From positions 113,681,157 to 113,745,156 of the forward strand of contig NC_079492.1 of the NCBI RefSeq assembly GCF_020520425.1: a stretch of DNA of 64,000 nucleotides, read 5' to 3'. The notes beneath the pieces were generated by a model that worked only from the letters and a program-made list of their open reading frames with translations, was not told the origin of the DNA and did not search any database. A program made the translations under genes and the position numbers. This DNA comes from Spinacia oleracea. Its lineage: Eukaryota > Streptophyta > Magnoliopsida > Caryophyllales > Amaranthaceae. This document shows positions 11,577 through 22,050 of the stretch, piece by piece (the first letter of the stretch is position 1; every line of letters begins with the position of its first letter).

Positions 11577-11908
11577 CTCCCCCCGTCCCTTAATACTCGC
11601 ACCGGTTTGATCGGTGCGGAGTTTAAGACATTTGAATTGACTTATTAATTTAATGGGTGTTAGTTGATAGTGGGGTATTTTATTAATATAGTTAGTGGAA
11701 AATGTGTAAGGGGTGGTGAGTGGGGGGTGTGAATATTTTAATGCTTTTTTGTAAGGAGTAGGGGTAAGGAGTAGGGGTGTAGGTGGGTTAGTAGATAAAT
11801 GTGAGAAATAATATAATATGGGTAAAAATTTCCATTTATAGAAGCGGTGCAAATATTAAGGGATGGTCCGAAAAGGAAAGCGGTGCAAATATTAAATGAC
11901 AGAGAAAA
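11577..11908. mobile_element. Stowaway-like MITE
   Basis: Left end CTCCCCCCGTCCCTTAATAC, right end (reverse complement) TTTTCTCTGTCATTTAATAT; about 26 positions pair, with TA on both sides (11575 and 11909). The right terminal motif GCGGTGCAAATATTAA is present twice (about 11843 and 11880), suggesting a duplicated end. Length 332 bp. Confidence 0.75.
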
Positions 11909-12074
11909 TACCAAAATGTATCCACTCAAATCCCAGAGGAGCAGAGAGACTACCGTCGGGGATAGTTGCATCTACATCTGACCTCTATCTCTGTAGACTA
12001 TGGGGTCTTCCTAGTGAGGTATGTGAACATTGCTAAAACAACTTATAAAAATTGCAAAGATTTGTGTGTATTTT

Positions 12075-12535
12075 CCTAGACCTAGAACCTTAATATTCTT
12101 CACAACATCCCCTACTGTCACAGTATTGTTGACTCGTAAATCATGAAACCAATCGCTAACAATTTTTGTATATTCAAGACTAGGATCCCTAGCCTTTGCT
12201 TCAATAACTTTTTTGGCACCTCTTGGCAATTCCAAAGAAACATAAACGTCATCTATTGTTATTTTCATTTTACCCGTATATATCCAAAAGAAGAGAGGTA
12301 TGAAAAGGATCAAAATTATGAACTAGCCACCGACAGAGATCCCAAGGCATCATGAACATCATCTTTTTATTTTTCAGCCAAACCCTTAAAGTTCTTATCC
12401 CCCACTAGTAGCTTATACAAAATGGCAGGGGACATTCTGGAAAACGTCTTGACCTTCTCACTTTCTCCCCTCGCAATAACTTGCATTTCTTGTTCTTCTC
12501 TTACTTGTGCAACTTCTAAAGAATGATCGCTGCAA
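12075..12535 (-). pseudogene. Plant-mobile-domain / Ulp1-type transposon protein fragment
   Basis: Read on the minus strand, one mostly continuous frame gives EEQEMQVIARGESEKVKTFS, then RMSPAILYKLLVGDKNFKGL, an in-frame stop, and then KITIDDVYVSLELPRGAKK followed by VIEAKARDPSLEYTKIVSDW. The order MSP..LYKLL then T.DDVY..L.LP.G is what I recall for plant mobile domain proteins in MULE-type transposons that also carry a Ulp1-like protease. Several stops make it a relic. The assignment is from motif recall only. Confidence 0.4.
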
Positions 12536-12824
12536 AATATATGACATAAAAGTTACTACATAAATAAGAAAATGAATAGGAAGCAAAGCAACAACATGAG
12601 GGTTTGTGCATCAGTGTGAATCAGAGGCATGCTTTTTCTCTAATCTGTTCTCCTTTTTATCTTTTTTTACTTTGTATACATTGAAATCTGGTTATAGCAT
12701 ATTGTATTTGTGGAGTATTTATGTTCTTGCCAAATTCCACGCATACATGTAAAGGAGGCTTTGTACGAAATCCCACTTATTTAACATGAACCTGTATTAC
12801 CTACATTGACTTTTGTATTTGCAG

Positions 12825-13985
12825 ATACAACAAGAAATTGCTTATATTAAACCAGGGCTAGGAGACACACATGTGGGAGTTTCAATCAAGATTCGTGGAA
12901 GTCAAAACAGGAAAGCGAGTTATTCGTCTCTATTAAGACAATTGAAAATGACATTCAACTTTATAATAGGGCTAGACAAGGGGGAAAGCCGGAAATATAC
13001 AAAAATAAGGTAACTGATCTAAACAGCACATCATTACACACTTTTCCAAAGTTTCTCTACCTAAACTTATCAACAATAACCAATAGCAATAACCAATACC
13101 TCTGCAGTAGTTCAGGTTCAACAAGTTGAGTTTGAGATTAACTCTAGATCGTGTCTGCCTACTTGCAATATCTGATTTAGTACATCATAAAGTGAAGTTA
13201 TTGAATAAGAAAAGAAGTACTCCCTTTGTCCCTTATACTCGACCTATTTTGACTTTTCGCACTATTCACATAATTCACTTTGACCCTATTTTATTTCTAG
13301 TATATGAAAACAAATGTTAGTATATAATATATTATTGGATTCATCTTAATATATATTTTCAAAATATTAATATTTTATAAGTTTTTATAATATGTAGTTA
13401 AAGAAATTGGTGGTCAAAGTTGTGCATTGGCAAGTGTGTCCGGTCAAAATAGGTCGAGTATTAAGGGACAGAGGGAGTATACTGAAGAATTTGGTTACTT
13501 ATTAAATAAAATCAAGTTCTTTACCTTGTGATGGCTCAAGTTGGCTTAGCCTCCTCTTCTTTTTTGCTTCGTTTTTCGACATCCTTCTGATATTTGTTCA
13601 CAATTTCAAATTTCTTACCTATCCAGGTTTAACATTAGGGTTCATGTTAAATAACGCAAATGTACATCAAAAATACCATAAACTATAAAATAACAACAAA
13701 CTAGTTCAACACAAGAAGTTCTTGTTTCTCCAAAAAGGGTAACATACTAATACGAATTGAAATTATATATCAAAGCAAAAGACCAAATTGTCCATTGAAT
13801 CTCCAGATCAAACAGAAAAATTGAATATTTGTAAAGATTGTACGGAGCTATTAGGTTTTTCCGTTCTACAGAAAAATCCAGCCACTGTAAGTGGTGAAAA
13901 GATTGTGAGGGTAAAAGCATCAGCTAAGGTCAAACGTTGGGAACTCCTGAAGGAAATTGATAACAATCTTCCATTGAGTGTGAGG
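12825..13985 (+). pseudogene. Two unidentified exon-like segments
   Basis: Segment 12825-13009 is flanked by GCAG and GTAACT and is open in one frame only (IKPGLGDTHVGVSIKIRG within it). Segment about 13800-13985 is open (TVSGEKIVRVKASAKVKRWE) and ends GAG/GTAAGT. I do not recognise either protein, and a MITE (13220-13477) lies between them. They could be exons of a small unknown gene or captured fragments. No start or stop context ties them together. Confidence 0.25.
13220..13477. mobile_element. Stowaway-like MITE with TA duplication
   Basis: Left end CTCCCTTTGTCCCTTATACT pairs with the reverse complement of the right end, CTCCCTCTGTCCCTTAATAC; both sides carry TA (13218 and 13478). The 258 bp interior is AT-rich and non-coding. 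Confidence 0.85.
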
Positions 13986-14696
13986 TAAGTTACTAGTTAT
14001 TGATACTAACCCTTTTATGTCTAGAAATTTTCGCTGTGAATGTGGAACTAATTGATGAACTGTATTGGGCTATTAACACAAATCACATAGGTTATGCTTT
14101 TTATAGATCTAGGTGTACTTACTTGGTTTATGTAGTCATTGGCATCTATAACAACAATAAGAGCAGCTAATACATAACTGGCAATCTACTACAATGCAGG
14201 TTCTTGTTTCCCACCACTCTCGTTTTGCCTTTATGATGAATATGACAACATCATTCCACTCAAGGTTATCCAAGATGTGGAATGCCAACTATAGATTGTG
14301 CATAATTGTGATTCAACGATGTTGAATTTAGCAGTATGTATGATAATACAACTGATTAATACAGGAAACAGTGATAATCAAGGCCAGTATATCCAATAAT
14401 AGTAGTCTCATGAGTGGAGCTAGATTACTAAATGAGATGTAGCTTATAAATAGATACTAGTAATGTAATACATTAGTGATCTAGGCCCATGAGGCCAAGA
14501 GTGCATCTGATTTCATTAAATAGATGTCCAAGTGTTACTGCGAAAAACATTAATTTCAGCTGTTTAAGAATACTGCCTATTTCAGTGAGTTTTTTGGTTC
14601 TTTGCTCATATTAAGAGTTGTAGCTTGTTAGTGGCAGATAATTTGATGGATTAGGATTCATACACATATTCATAATTTTCTCTCTCCTAAATTCTA

Positions 14697-15175
14697 ATGA
14701 CAGAGAATAAATTTAAGCTCACGTGGGGCAGCACAATCATGCATGAAGGAAGGTGTGTCATGAGCATAAGTAGCAGTAGATGAACAAGAATGCTTGGAGT
14801 ACTAAGAGTAAGATGATTCATGACAAGTTTATGCGAAATTAAAGTGATTCCTACAGCAAAGTTCATCATTGTTTAAGGCTGCAAATCCACTCTTACAGCC
14901 CACATACAGCCTATTACCATGTGGGCCTCTAAAATTCAAAGTCTCAGGGCAGTCCTGTAACAAGTTGGTCTTACACCCCTTGCCTTCATGAGGGGTAATG
15001 GTCATCGGAAGGTTGAACCCATCAACAAGGCTGACTCCATAGGCGGAGTGATCCTTGTTGCCGTGGTGGATGCTAAACTAGGTTATGGTGGTAAGGATTT
15101 CTCTGCCTAGCCCATCGCATTCCAGGAGGCCACCGCAGTCTCTGAATGCACAACTGAAGCTCCCATTACGGAATG
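14697..15175 (-). pseudogene. Thaumatin-like protein (PR-5 family) pseudogene
   Basis: The minus strand encodes, in one frame with two internal stops, the middle and end of a thaumatin-like protein: FRDCGGLLECDGLG, then AYGVSLVDGFNLPMTITPHE, a Cys-containing loop (GCKTNLLQDCPETL), YVGCKSGFAALNNDELCCRN, and the terminal SYAHD-like segment (TYAHDTPSFMHDCAAPRELK). Intact members are secreted pathogenesis-related or antifreeze-like proteins of about 200-250 aa with 16 cysteines. The N-terminal part and signal peptide are missing. In-frame stops at about 15084 and 14824 show decay. Confidence 0.75.
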
Positions 15176-15432
15176 TATATATTATAAAATTTAATTAAGA
15201 AGTATAATCTAATAAAGATGTATAACTTTGATCATATTATAAGTTTATAACGGTTAAAACATGATAAATCAATAATAATGGCCTCGGGAAAAAAGGCCAA
15301 ATCAAGCATGAAAAAATAGGAGCCTCAGTAGTCAATAAGGACTATGGACTTATAGAGAGACTACTTCATCTACTGTAACTAAGTAGAGCCTTTCTTGCCA
15401 ACATGAACCAAACAAACACCACAAACAATCAA

Positions 15433-15774
15433 GGGCGATGATAAAGGTCGCAAGTTGCGACAACATTTAGTTGTCACAATCTTACGTGTCGCAGTTTAAT
15501 TGGTACATATAGGCGCCACGTAGGCTATGTGTCATCAGGATATTTTTACTATCAATTCAATAATTTTACTATGAAAATATGTAAAATAGATTAATCGATA
15601 TAAAAAAGGAAACAAATTAGAATATTAAATTTTTCTTATCTTTATTGAAACATGTATAATAGATTATATAAGTTAAATATTTTAGTTTCCAATTTAAATC
15701 ATGACACATAAGCATGCCATGTCATCATTGTGACACGGCTTAAAGGTCGCGTGTTGCGACCTTTATCATTTTCG
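15433..15774. mobile_element. Mutator-type MITE with 9 bp target duplication
   Basis: AACAATCAA flanks the element at 15424-15432 and 15775-15783. Inside, ATGATAAAGGTCGCAAGTTG on the left pairs with ATGATAAAGGTCGCAACACG from the right (reverse complement). A 9 bp duplication points to the Mutator superfamily. The 342 bp interior has no coding sequence. Confidence 0.7.
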
Positions 15775-16187
15775 AACAATCAATCTCAATCCCTGGCACA
15801 AACCTATAATTCTAAACAAACATCTCATCAAGGGAAATAAAACATTAATTTCCGGTTAAGATTCGTTTTCTCAATAATGCTCCACACCCTAAAGAAACTA
15901 GCATCCAGATGAGCTCTAGTAGGATTCTCAACAATTAAATCATACCCAATGTCATAATCCTTAGCAGTTTTTGCAACAGAACAAATCTTCTACCCAGATA
16001 ACTCTACCAATCATTTCTCCTTCAATAAAAATTACAAAATCAAATTACTTCTCCAAATTGCCGAATTCACTAAGAATGTATACAAATAGTCAATTAGAAA
16101 AGTAAAAACAGGAAGTAGTAAGGAACCTGGTTTCTATTCAAAATCTACTCTTACTCACACAAAAGTGAAGAGAGAGAAAAATACCGA

Positions 16188-16335
16188 TTTGCAAAGAAGC
16201 TGAAGCTCATCATTCGATAAATGTTGCTCTTCTTTATCCTTAGCGATCCATTGGTACGTTTTCAAAATCAATTTCTCTATAAACACTTGATCCAAATTAG
16301 CAATTGAAGGAGAATAAAAAAGGCAGTGGTATGAA
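16188..16335 (-). pseudogene. Unidentified exon-like segment
   Basis: The minus strand reads through ANLDQVFIEKLILKTYQWIA and DKEEQHLSNDELQLLCKS, then reaches a donor-like GGTATTT. The composition looks like real coding sequence, but I cannot name the protein and no partner exon is found. Upstream (16340-16480) is a serine-rich stretch made of an imperfect GCTTCAATGGAGGA-type repeat. Confidence 0.25.
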
Positions 16336-17097
16336 CAGGCTTCAATGGAGGAACGAGCTCGAAATAAACTTGGAAGAAGTTTCAATGGAGGAAGAAGCTC
16401 AGAAGAAGCTTCAATGGAGGAGAGAGAATGTCGTGAAATGAGGGGGAAAAAGTGGAAGGGTGAGGAACGGGAAGGGGGAAGCAAGTTGGTTGTACAAATT
16501 CTTATTTACGAGGGATATTTACGAGGGATCGGAGTAAAAGTTAACTAAAAATGTTTAAAAGTTAAGCTTATATATGTAAAAGTTATCTATTTTTTAGTGA
16601 TAAATTTTTTTATTTTAATAAAACTTATTTCTTCAAAATCACTAATAAGGTATAAAATTAATCATATTACCCCTTAAAATGTTTATCTATCAACGTTTAT
16701 AAAAGTTAATCAAAACTAGATTAAAGTTACAAAAAAATGGGTAAAAGTTATCTTGGTGTACAATAAATTTATTGTACACCCTGTGCGCACAAGACCTAAC
16801 CGTCAGATGTATTTGTATCAACGGTTCAGATTTGTTCTCATATAACAATTTATTCTCACATAAAGAGGTGTTCTCACCGGAACCCGACCCTATAAAATAT
16901 TTATATAATAAATTATTGTCACGGTTAATCATGGAGCATGTGAATGAGTCTAGAAGGTTAAGTAATGTCTTAAATAAATTTTAATCTTAAATGGGATACG
17001 TTAATGGTTAAATAAGGTCTTGTACATATTGGATATAATCTTACCTAAGGTCTAAGATATGGAGGGTTAATTCTAAATTGTATGACCAAAAACTAAA

Positions 17098-17372
17098 ATT
17101 TAGTGTAATCAAAGGCATAATTGAAAACGACCATAACAATAGTTTATTTTCAAGGAAGGTTTATATTTTAATTTCATCGAGTTATACTTACATTGAATTC
17201 TTAAAGTCACACATTTTTATTTTCTAAAAATTGTAAATTTAGTGTAATCAAAGGCATAAGTGAAAGTGACCTTAAAAAGAGTTATTTTTCAAGGAATGTT
17301 TATATTTTAATTTCACCCAGTTATACTTAGAATTTCTTAAAGTCACATATTTTTCTTTTCTTAAAATTGTGG
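17098..17372. repeat. Tandem duplication of a ~138 bp unit
   Basis: TTTAGTGTAATCAAAGGCAT starts at about 17098 and again at 17237. Both copies then share CAAGGAA.GTTTATATTTTAATTTCA and CTTAAAGTCACA. Divergence of several bases suggests an older duplication. Confidence 0.7.
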
Positions 17373-18145
17373 ATTGTGGGATGAAAATGGTATTGAATAA
17401 CTATTAGGATCTTTAATGACCATAACTAATGGAACAATCGTATTTAAAGTATTTTAATTGTGAATACATTCCATTCAATGGTAATTGCTTTTGTAAAGAA
17501 AAAGGGAACATTTCCAATAAGTTTCATTAAAGGGTTCAATGATTTTGAATTAGCAACTAAAACTTAGTGCTTTGGAAAATAGTTAATCTAAAAAGAAATT
17601 AATAATTATCACTCATTAATTAAAAAATATTTTTGAATATAAAAGGTTATTCAAATGTTATATGAAACACATTTCAGGCATCCTAAGCTCACTAAATGGG
17701 GTTGACTAGTTTGAAACAAAGGTTTCTTTGTTTGAAATAATGTACAAGTGATTTTTACATAACAAGGAATATTGGAATTTGACAACAAAGTTATAGTCTT
17801 AAGTATGGAAGTCTCTTTCTTAGGTTGTCTAATACCAAAATGAGGTAATTGTCAAAGAATATTAATCAAGGTGTCAGTCGAGTGAAGTGTCTATGTGGTT
17901 AAATGATTTGAGGAAGTACTTAATCGGATTAAAGAATAATTTTTTTTTTGAGAAAGAAATTGAGTTGAATTATATTGAGAAATAACCAATACATGATTGA
18001 GGAAAGGAAATGACGTTTGAGAATGAATTTGTATACATTAATTTCGAAGTAGGGAAAGTAGTTGTGTACGTGTTGCATGATGCTCGCATGCGTTAGTGGT
18101 GAACAACTTATAATTTGAAGGCAAGTATTACACTTGTCGTTGTTG

Positions 18146-18243
18146 TTTCGCAAGCGGGTTAAATACTCGTAGTTGACGCATTGTAAGCGAGTTAAATACT
18201 TGTGGATGTCATATTGCAGGCGAGTTAAATGCTCGTAGCTTTT
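18146..18243. repeat. Three-copy ~34 bp tandem repeat
   Basis: The motif GC(A)AGCGGGTTAAATACTCGTAG and variants occurs three times (about 18150, 18183 and 18217), with diverged tails. Confidence 0.6.
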
Positions 18244-18961
18244 AAAGGACATCCTGGTTAGTCTTGCAAGCATAATGTAAATAGGAGGGTGACGATCCCC
18301 ACAGTTTAGAGACAGTCGGTCGTGGTGACCCTCCTCTATACGTGTTCACTTTCCCCAACTTCAAAGTTGTTATGTTGTGATTTAATTTTAATAGTTACAT
18401 ATTATAACAGAATTGGTCTAGCGAGGTTGTTTCAAGAATGACCTGCAGGTCTAATAATTGTTGAATCATATTTTGAGCAAATAGCATGGAATGTAAAGTA
18501 TACTTAAGAAACAAGTGTGATTAGTTATGAGTTAACGTTAGGGGAGACATCGTCTCTCATCTCTTTCTGAAAATTTTGGTATAGTGTTTTACATGTACCA
18601 TAAGTGGCATAGTAAGGTCATGGATTTGAATTTAAGTGTTGTTTTTTTAATATTATTTTCCTTTCTAATATTTATAAAAACAATGTTATTTGATGACAAA
18701 AAGTTTTTAAAGTGATTCAGGAGTGATTTTCATTGAGTGGATCCACTACTACAAATCATCACTTGTGGAACGAATTATGCCACGGGAATTTCAAACTCGT
18801 GGCAATTTTACATCTTGCCACGGGAAAATAACATTCAGTCATTCACTAATAAACTAAGAATGACAACAACATTTATGCCACGGGAAAAATACATTCGTGG
18901 CAAACATACGCTTGTGCCACGAATTTTGCCACAAAATTATTATCGTGGCTAATAAAAATTA

Positions 18962-19486
18962 GGATAAATTATTTTTTACCACTTAAAAAAATCGAAAAAT
19001 TATTTTTTACCACCTAAAAACTAAAACTTGTATTTTACCACCTAAACAATTTTAAAAAATTGTTTTTTACCACCTGAAAAATTAAAGTAGATGAAAATGT
19101 TATGTGGGGGGCACAATAACGGTAATATTTCATATATGTTCTTTTCTTCCACTATTTCATGTATTTAATACTCTTCTCTTCCCCCGCTTTCTTATTTTCC
19201 ATGAATTCACATAATTTTCACCATTATTAATTCATAAAATTAACAAAATTTAATGAAAATAAAGAGAGAGGGGTGAAAGAGTTAAAGAAATTCATAAAGG
19301 GAGTGTAAAAAATTGGAGAGAAATTGAATTAGGTAGCCACACATAAAGGTTGCATCTACTTTTTTGTTTTTATGTGGTAAAAAACAAGTTTTAATTCTTT
19401 TTTAGGTGGTAAAATACGAGTTTTAGTTTTTTAGGTGGTAAAAAACAATTTTTCGATTTTTATAGGTGGTAAAAAACAATTTGTCC
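18962..19486. mobile_element. Mutator-type foldback element inside the CACTA
   Basis: TAAAAATTA occurs at 18953-18961 and 19487-19495, a 9 bp target duplication. The ends begin GGATAAATTATTTTTTACCA and, from the right (reverse complement), GGACAAATTGTTTTTTACCA. The inverted repeats extend about 120 bp and are themselves built of a ~30 bp motif containing TTTTTTACCACCT. The 525 bp element has no coding sequence. Confidence 0.85.
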
Positions 19487-19489
19487 TAA

Positions 19490-21670
19490 AAATTAAAATA
19501 TTTTTTTATCTAAAAAAAAACACACATTAATTTTCATAAGCGGGAATTATTTGGTGAGCGCACTCTACTATTCATCTCTGTTCTCAACTGCAAATTCCCT
19601 AAAACCGTGAGAAAGCCTTATAAGGCGACACCGATACACCGCAAAGAAACCTTCAAGGCTTATCGCTGCTGCTCAAGAACAACGGCGAAATCAACACCGA
19701 TTCTCCGCCTAGGTATTTTCCCTAAATTAGCTTCAACTTCTCGCCTGTTTCTCTCACCTCCTCCACCCTCCCGATGCTTCTCTTCCGTGCTTAATTCTCA
19801 ATGAATTACTACGCTCTTTTCTTCTATCAGACATTAATCCTGATCTAAATCATGTGGTATTTCAATTACGCGGTTGTTTTTTTATATACAAAGTATTGAA
19901 TTCAATCTTACCGTATTTCAATTTTTCTATTGATTGTCTATTTTTCATATTTTACCTATTTTGTTGTACTGATTTGGTTGTTATTAATTGATCAAATTTT
20001 GAATTGCTGATGATAATCTAAATTTCTGATGATGAAAAATTACTAAATTTGCTGATTATAGGAATTGGGTTATTATTCCAAATTACTGGATTTGGTTATT
20101 ATGTAGGATAAGTAGCTGTTAAAATTACATGATTAGGTGATCTGCTGCTTTGAAATTTTGAAGTTTAAGAGCTAATATAAATAAGGAAAGGTTTGGGTAA
20201 TGATATTCTTGCTTTGACTTGGTGATGTTATTTGGGGTTTATGTTTGGAGTTGCAAGGCTAGAGTTCTTGTAGACGTATGTTTAACTGGTGGGGATTATT
20301 TTTGGAGCTGTTGGGCTGGTGCAATGCTGTAGGTATACTGCTGGTTCTGGTATCTGTAGGTTTTAGTTTGCAACTTGCAATTTGGGTTTTGGCTGTTATC
20401 GTTTGAATGTGTGATTGGAGACTGTAGTAGCAGGCTCTCCTTGATGTTATTTTGCAGCTTCCTGCTGTTAGTTTAGAAGGGTGCGATTTCTTTTGTGTGT
20501 GGTGGGTTAGTTTGTTCTAGGTGTTTGTCTTATTAGGAGTTTTCTTTAGGTAGTTTGGTGCAATTCGTAGTAGTCTGTTTGTTTTAGTTTGATAGGTTGT
20601 ATATAACCTTTTCTTTTAGGTTCATTTGCTGTCTTTCCACAAGTAGGGGTTGTGGACTGTTAAGAGTGCTTGATCCTTAGTATCCGTATGACCCATGGGG
20701 GCTTACTCCAAGTGCATTGGTTGCATCAATGTGTGACAGTTGGATATGTGGTAGTTACATGCTCATCTGTTTAACAACTATTTAGGTATTAAATATTTTT
20801 CTGGTGATCAATTTCATTGATTTCTATGGAGTATGTTCTAGGCATCTCATGTTCAATGTTCATCTTTTGTTGCATTATTTTAGGAACTGATTATAGGTAT
20901 GGTTGTGTATGTTCATCCTATGTTGTTCTATAATAAAGACTGTTTTAAAAGAGAGGAGTAAGACCTAGGTACTTGGAGACTAATTAGCATACACTAGAGG
21001 AAAAAACATCAAAGGTGGCTAGTTAAAGGTGGCCCTTATTTAACAAGGGCATCCTTTGACTGAAAAAAATTAAAACAAGAATAAATAAATAAAACTTTTC
21101 CCTCCTAAATCCTTGGAAGCGCATCTTTTGGGGTTTTAATTTGAAACCTAGCTCGCTGCTTCCCCTTTGTCGCTGCTTCCCCTTTGTTCTTGCTACTCCC
21201 GCGCACTACTCATCTTCTCCATCTTCTCCATCTTCGCTGCTCTAGTACTCGCACCAATCTCGCATTTATCTCCACTCCACCGGCGACGACCTCGACAAGA
21301 AGAACCACCATTGCGCAATTCTCTCCACTCGACCGACAATGACTTCAATTGAGTTCGATTTGAGCTTTTTCAAATTTCTCTCCTCAAGTTCCGAATTTTT
21401 GGTTTGTTCGAAATTTGTGATTTTTGTTTGTTTGATAGTTTATGTTTGATAATTTTCTAAGGTTTAAAGAGGATAATCTTTTTATGGATGCATTTCTCAA
21501 TTTGGGTTTGATTGGTGTTCAATGTAATTGGCAATCGATATTTTTCATTAGTTTGTACTCTGGAGTGTCTTCTCAGCTTATTTAGTTCCTTTTGCCTAAT
21601 TATTTATTTTAAATGAATTAATATTATCTCATGTTTATCAACTGATGATGTGATATTGCTACTTGGCTTT
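19490..21670 (+). other. CACTA interior: leader-like and intron-like sequence
   Basis: 19545-19690 looks like a 5' untranslated exon (CTCTCTGTTCTC, then CGCCTAG/GTATTT at about 19711), and T-rich intron-like sequence follows to about 21150. A second C/T-rich, leader-like segment is at 21110-21350. No protein is recognised. A lone CACTAGAGG at 20992 has no convincing mate. Confidence 0.3.
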
Positions 21671-21675
21671 GTCCC

Positions 21676-22050
21676 AGGCTTATATTAATATCGAATTATA
21701 TGCTCGAGTTTCTGTTGCTGTGCTCTGTTACAAGCTAGCCGAGGTAGTTAAGATGGCTGCGTCCGGAAGAGAAACTAATGAGAGTCGTTCTGCCATTGAA
21801 TCTGGAAAGATGTTTCTTTTGGAGCTTCTTGACTCTGCGATAATGTTCTTTTATTGGTACTGGTTTTTTATAATTTATAATTTTTTATTTCCCTGAATTG
21901 GTAATTGGTATTGACATATATTTTCTCGACATATGTTATGATGTTTAGGAAGTTATGCTGGGATATAACTAAGGATATGGAAACTCTGCTAGCTATCATC
22001 CATTTTTTTACAAGCATATACGCGGACGAACTTCATATTTGCACAGTCCC
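21676..22050 (+). pseudogene. Captured exon fragments of an unidentified gene
   Basis: After an acceptor-like CCCAG at 21678, the frame reads AYINIELYARVSVAVLCYKL, AEVVKMAASGRETNESRSAI and ESGKMFLLELLDSA. A second segment after TTTAG at about 21949 reads DITKDMETLLAIIHFFTSIY. The composition is that of an alpha-helical host protein and the exon borders are intron-like, so DNA-level capture is likely. I cannot name the donor gene. Confidence 0.35.

Larger units (their letters stand above)
16485..18740. other. Long non-coding stretch with local repeats
   Basis: No gene is recognised. A near-perfect palindrome GTGTACAATAAATTTATTGT is at about 16755-16778, two tandem repeats are listed separately, and GGAGGGTGAC...GTGACCCTCC forms an inverted pair at 18283-18333. 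Short open frames here lack any family pattern. Confidence 0.35.
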
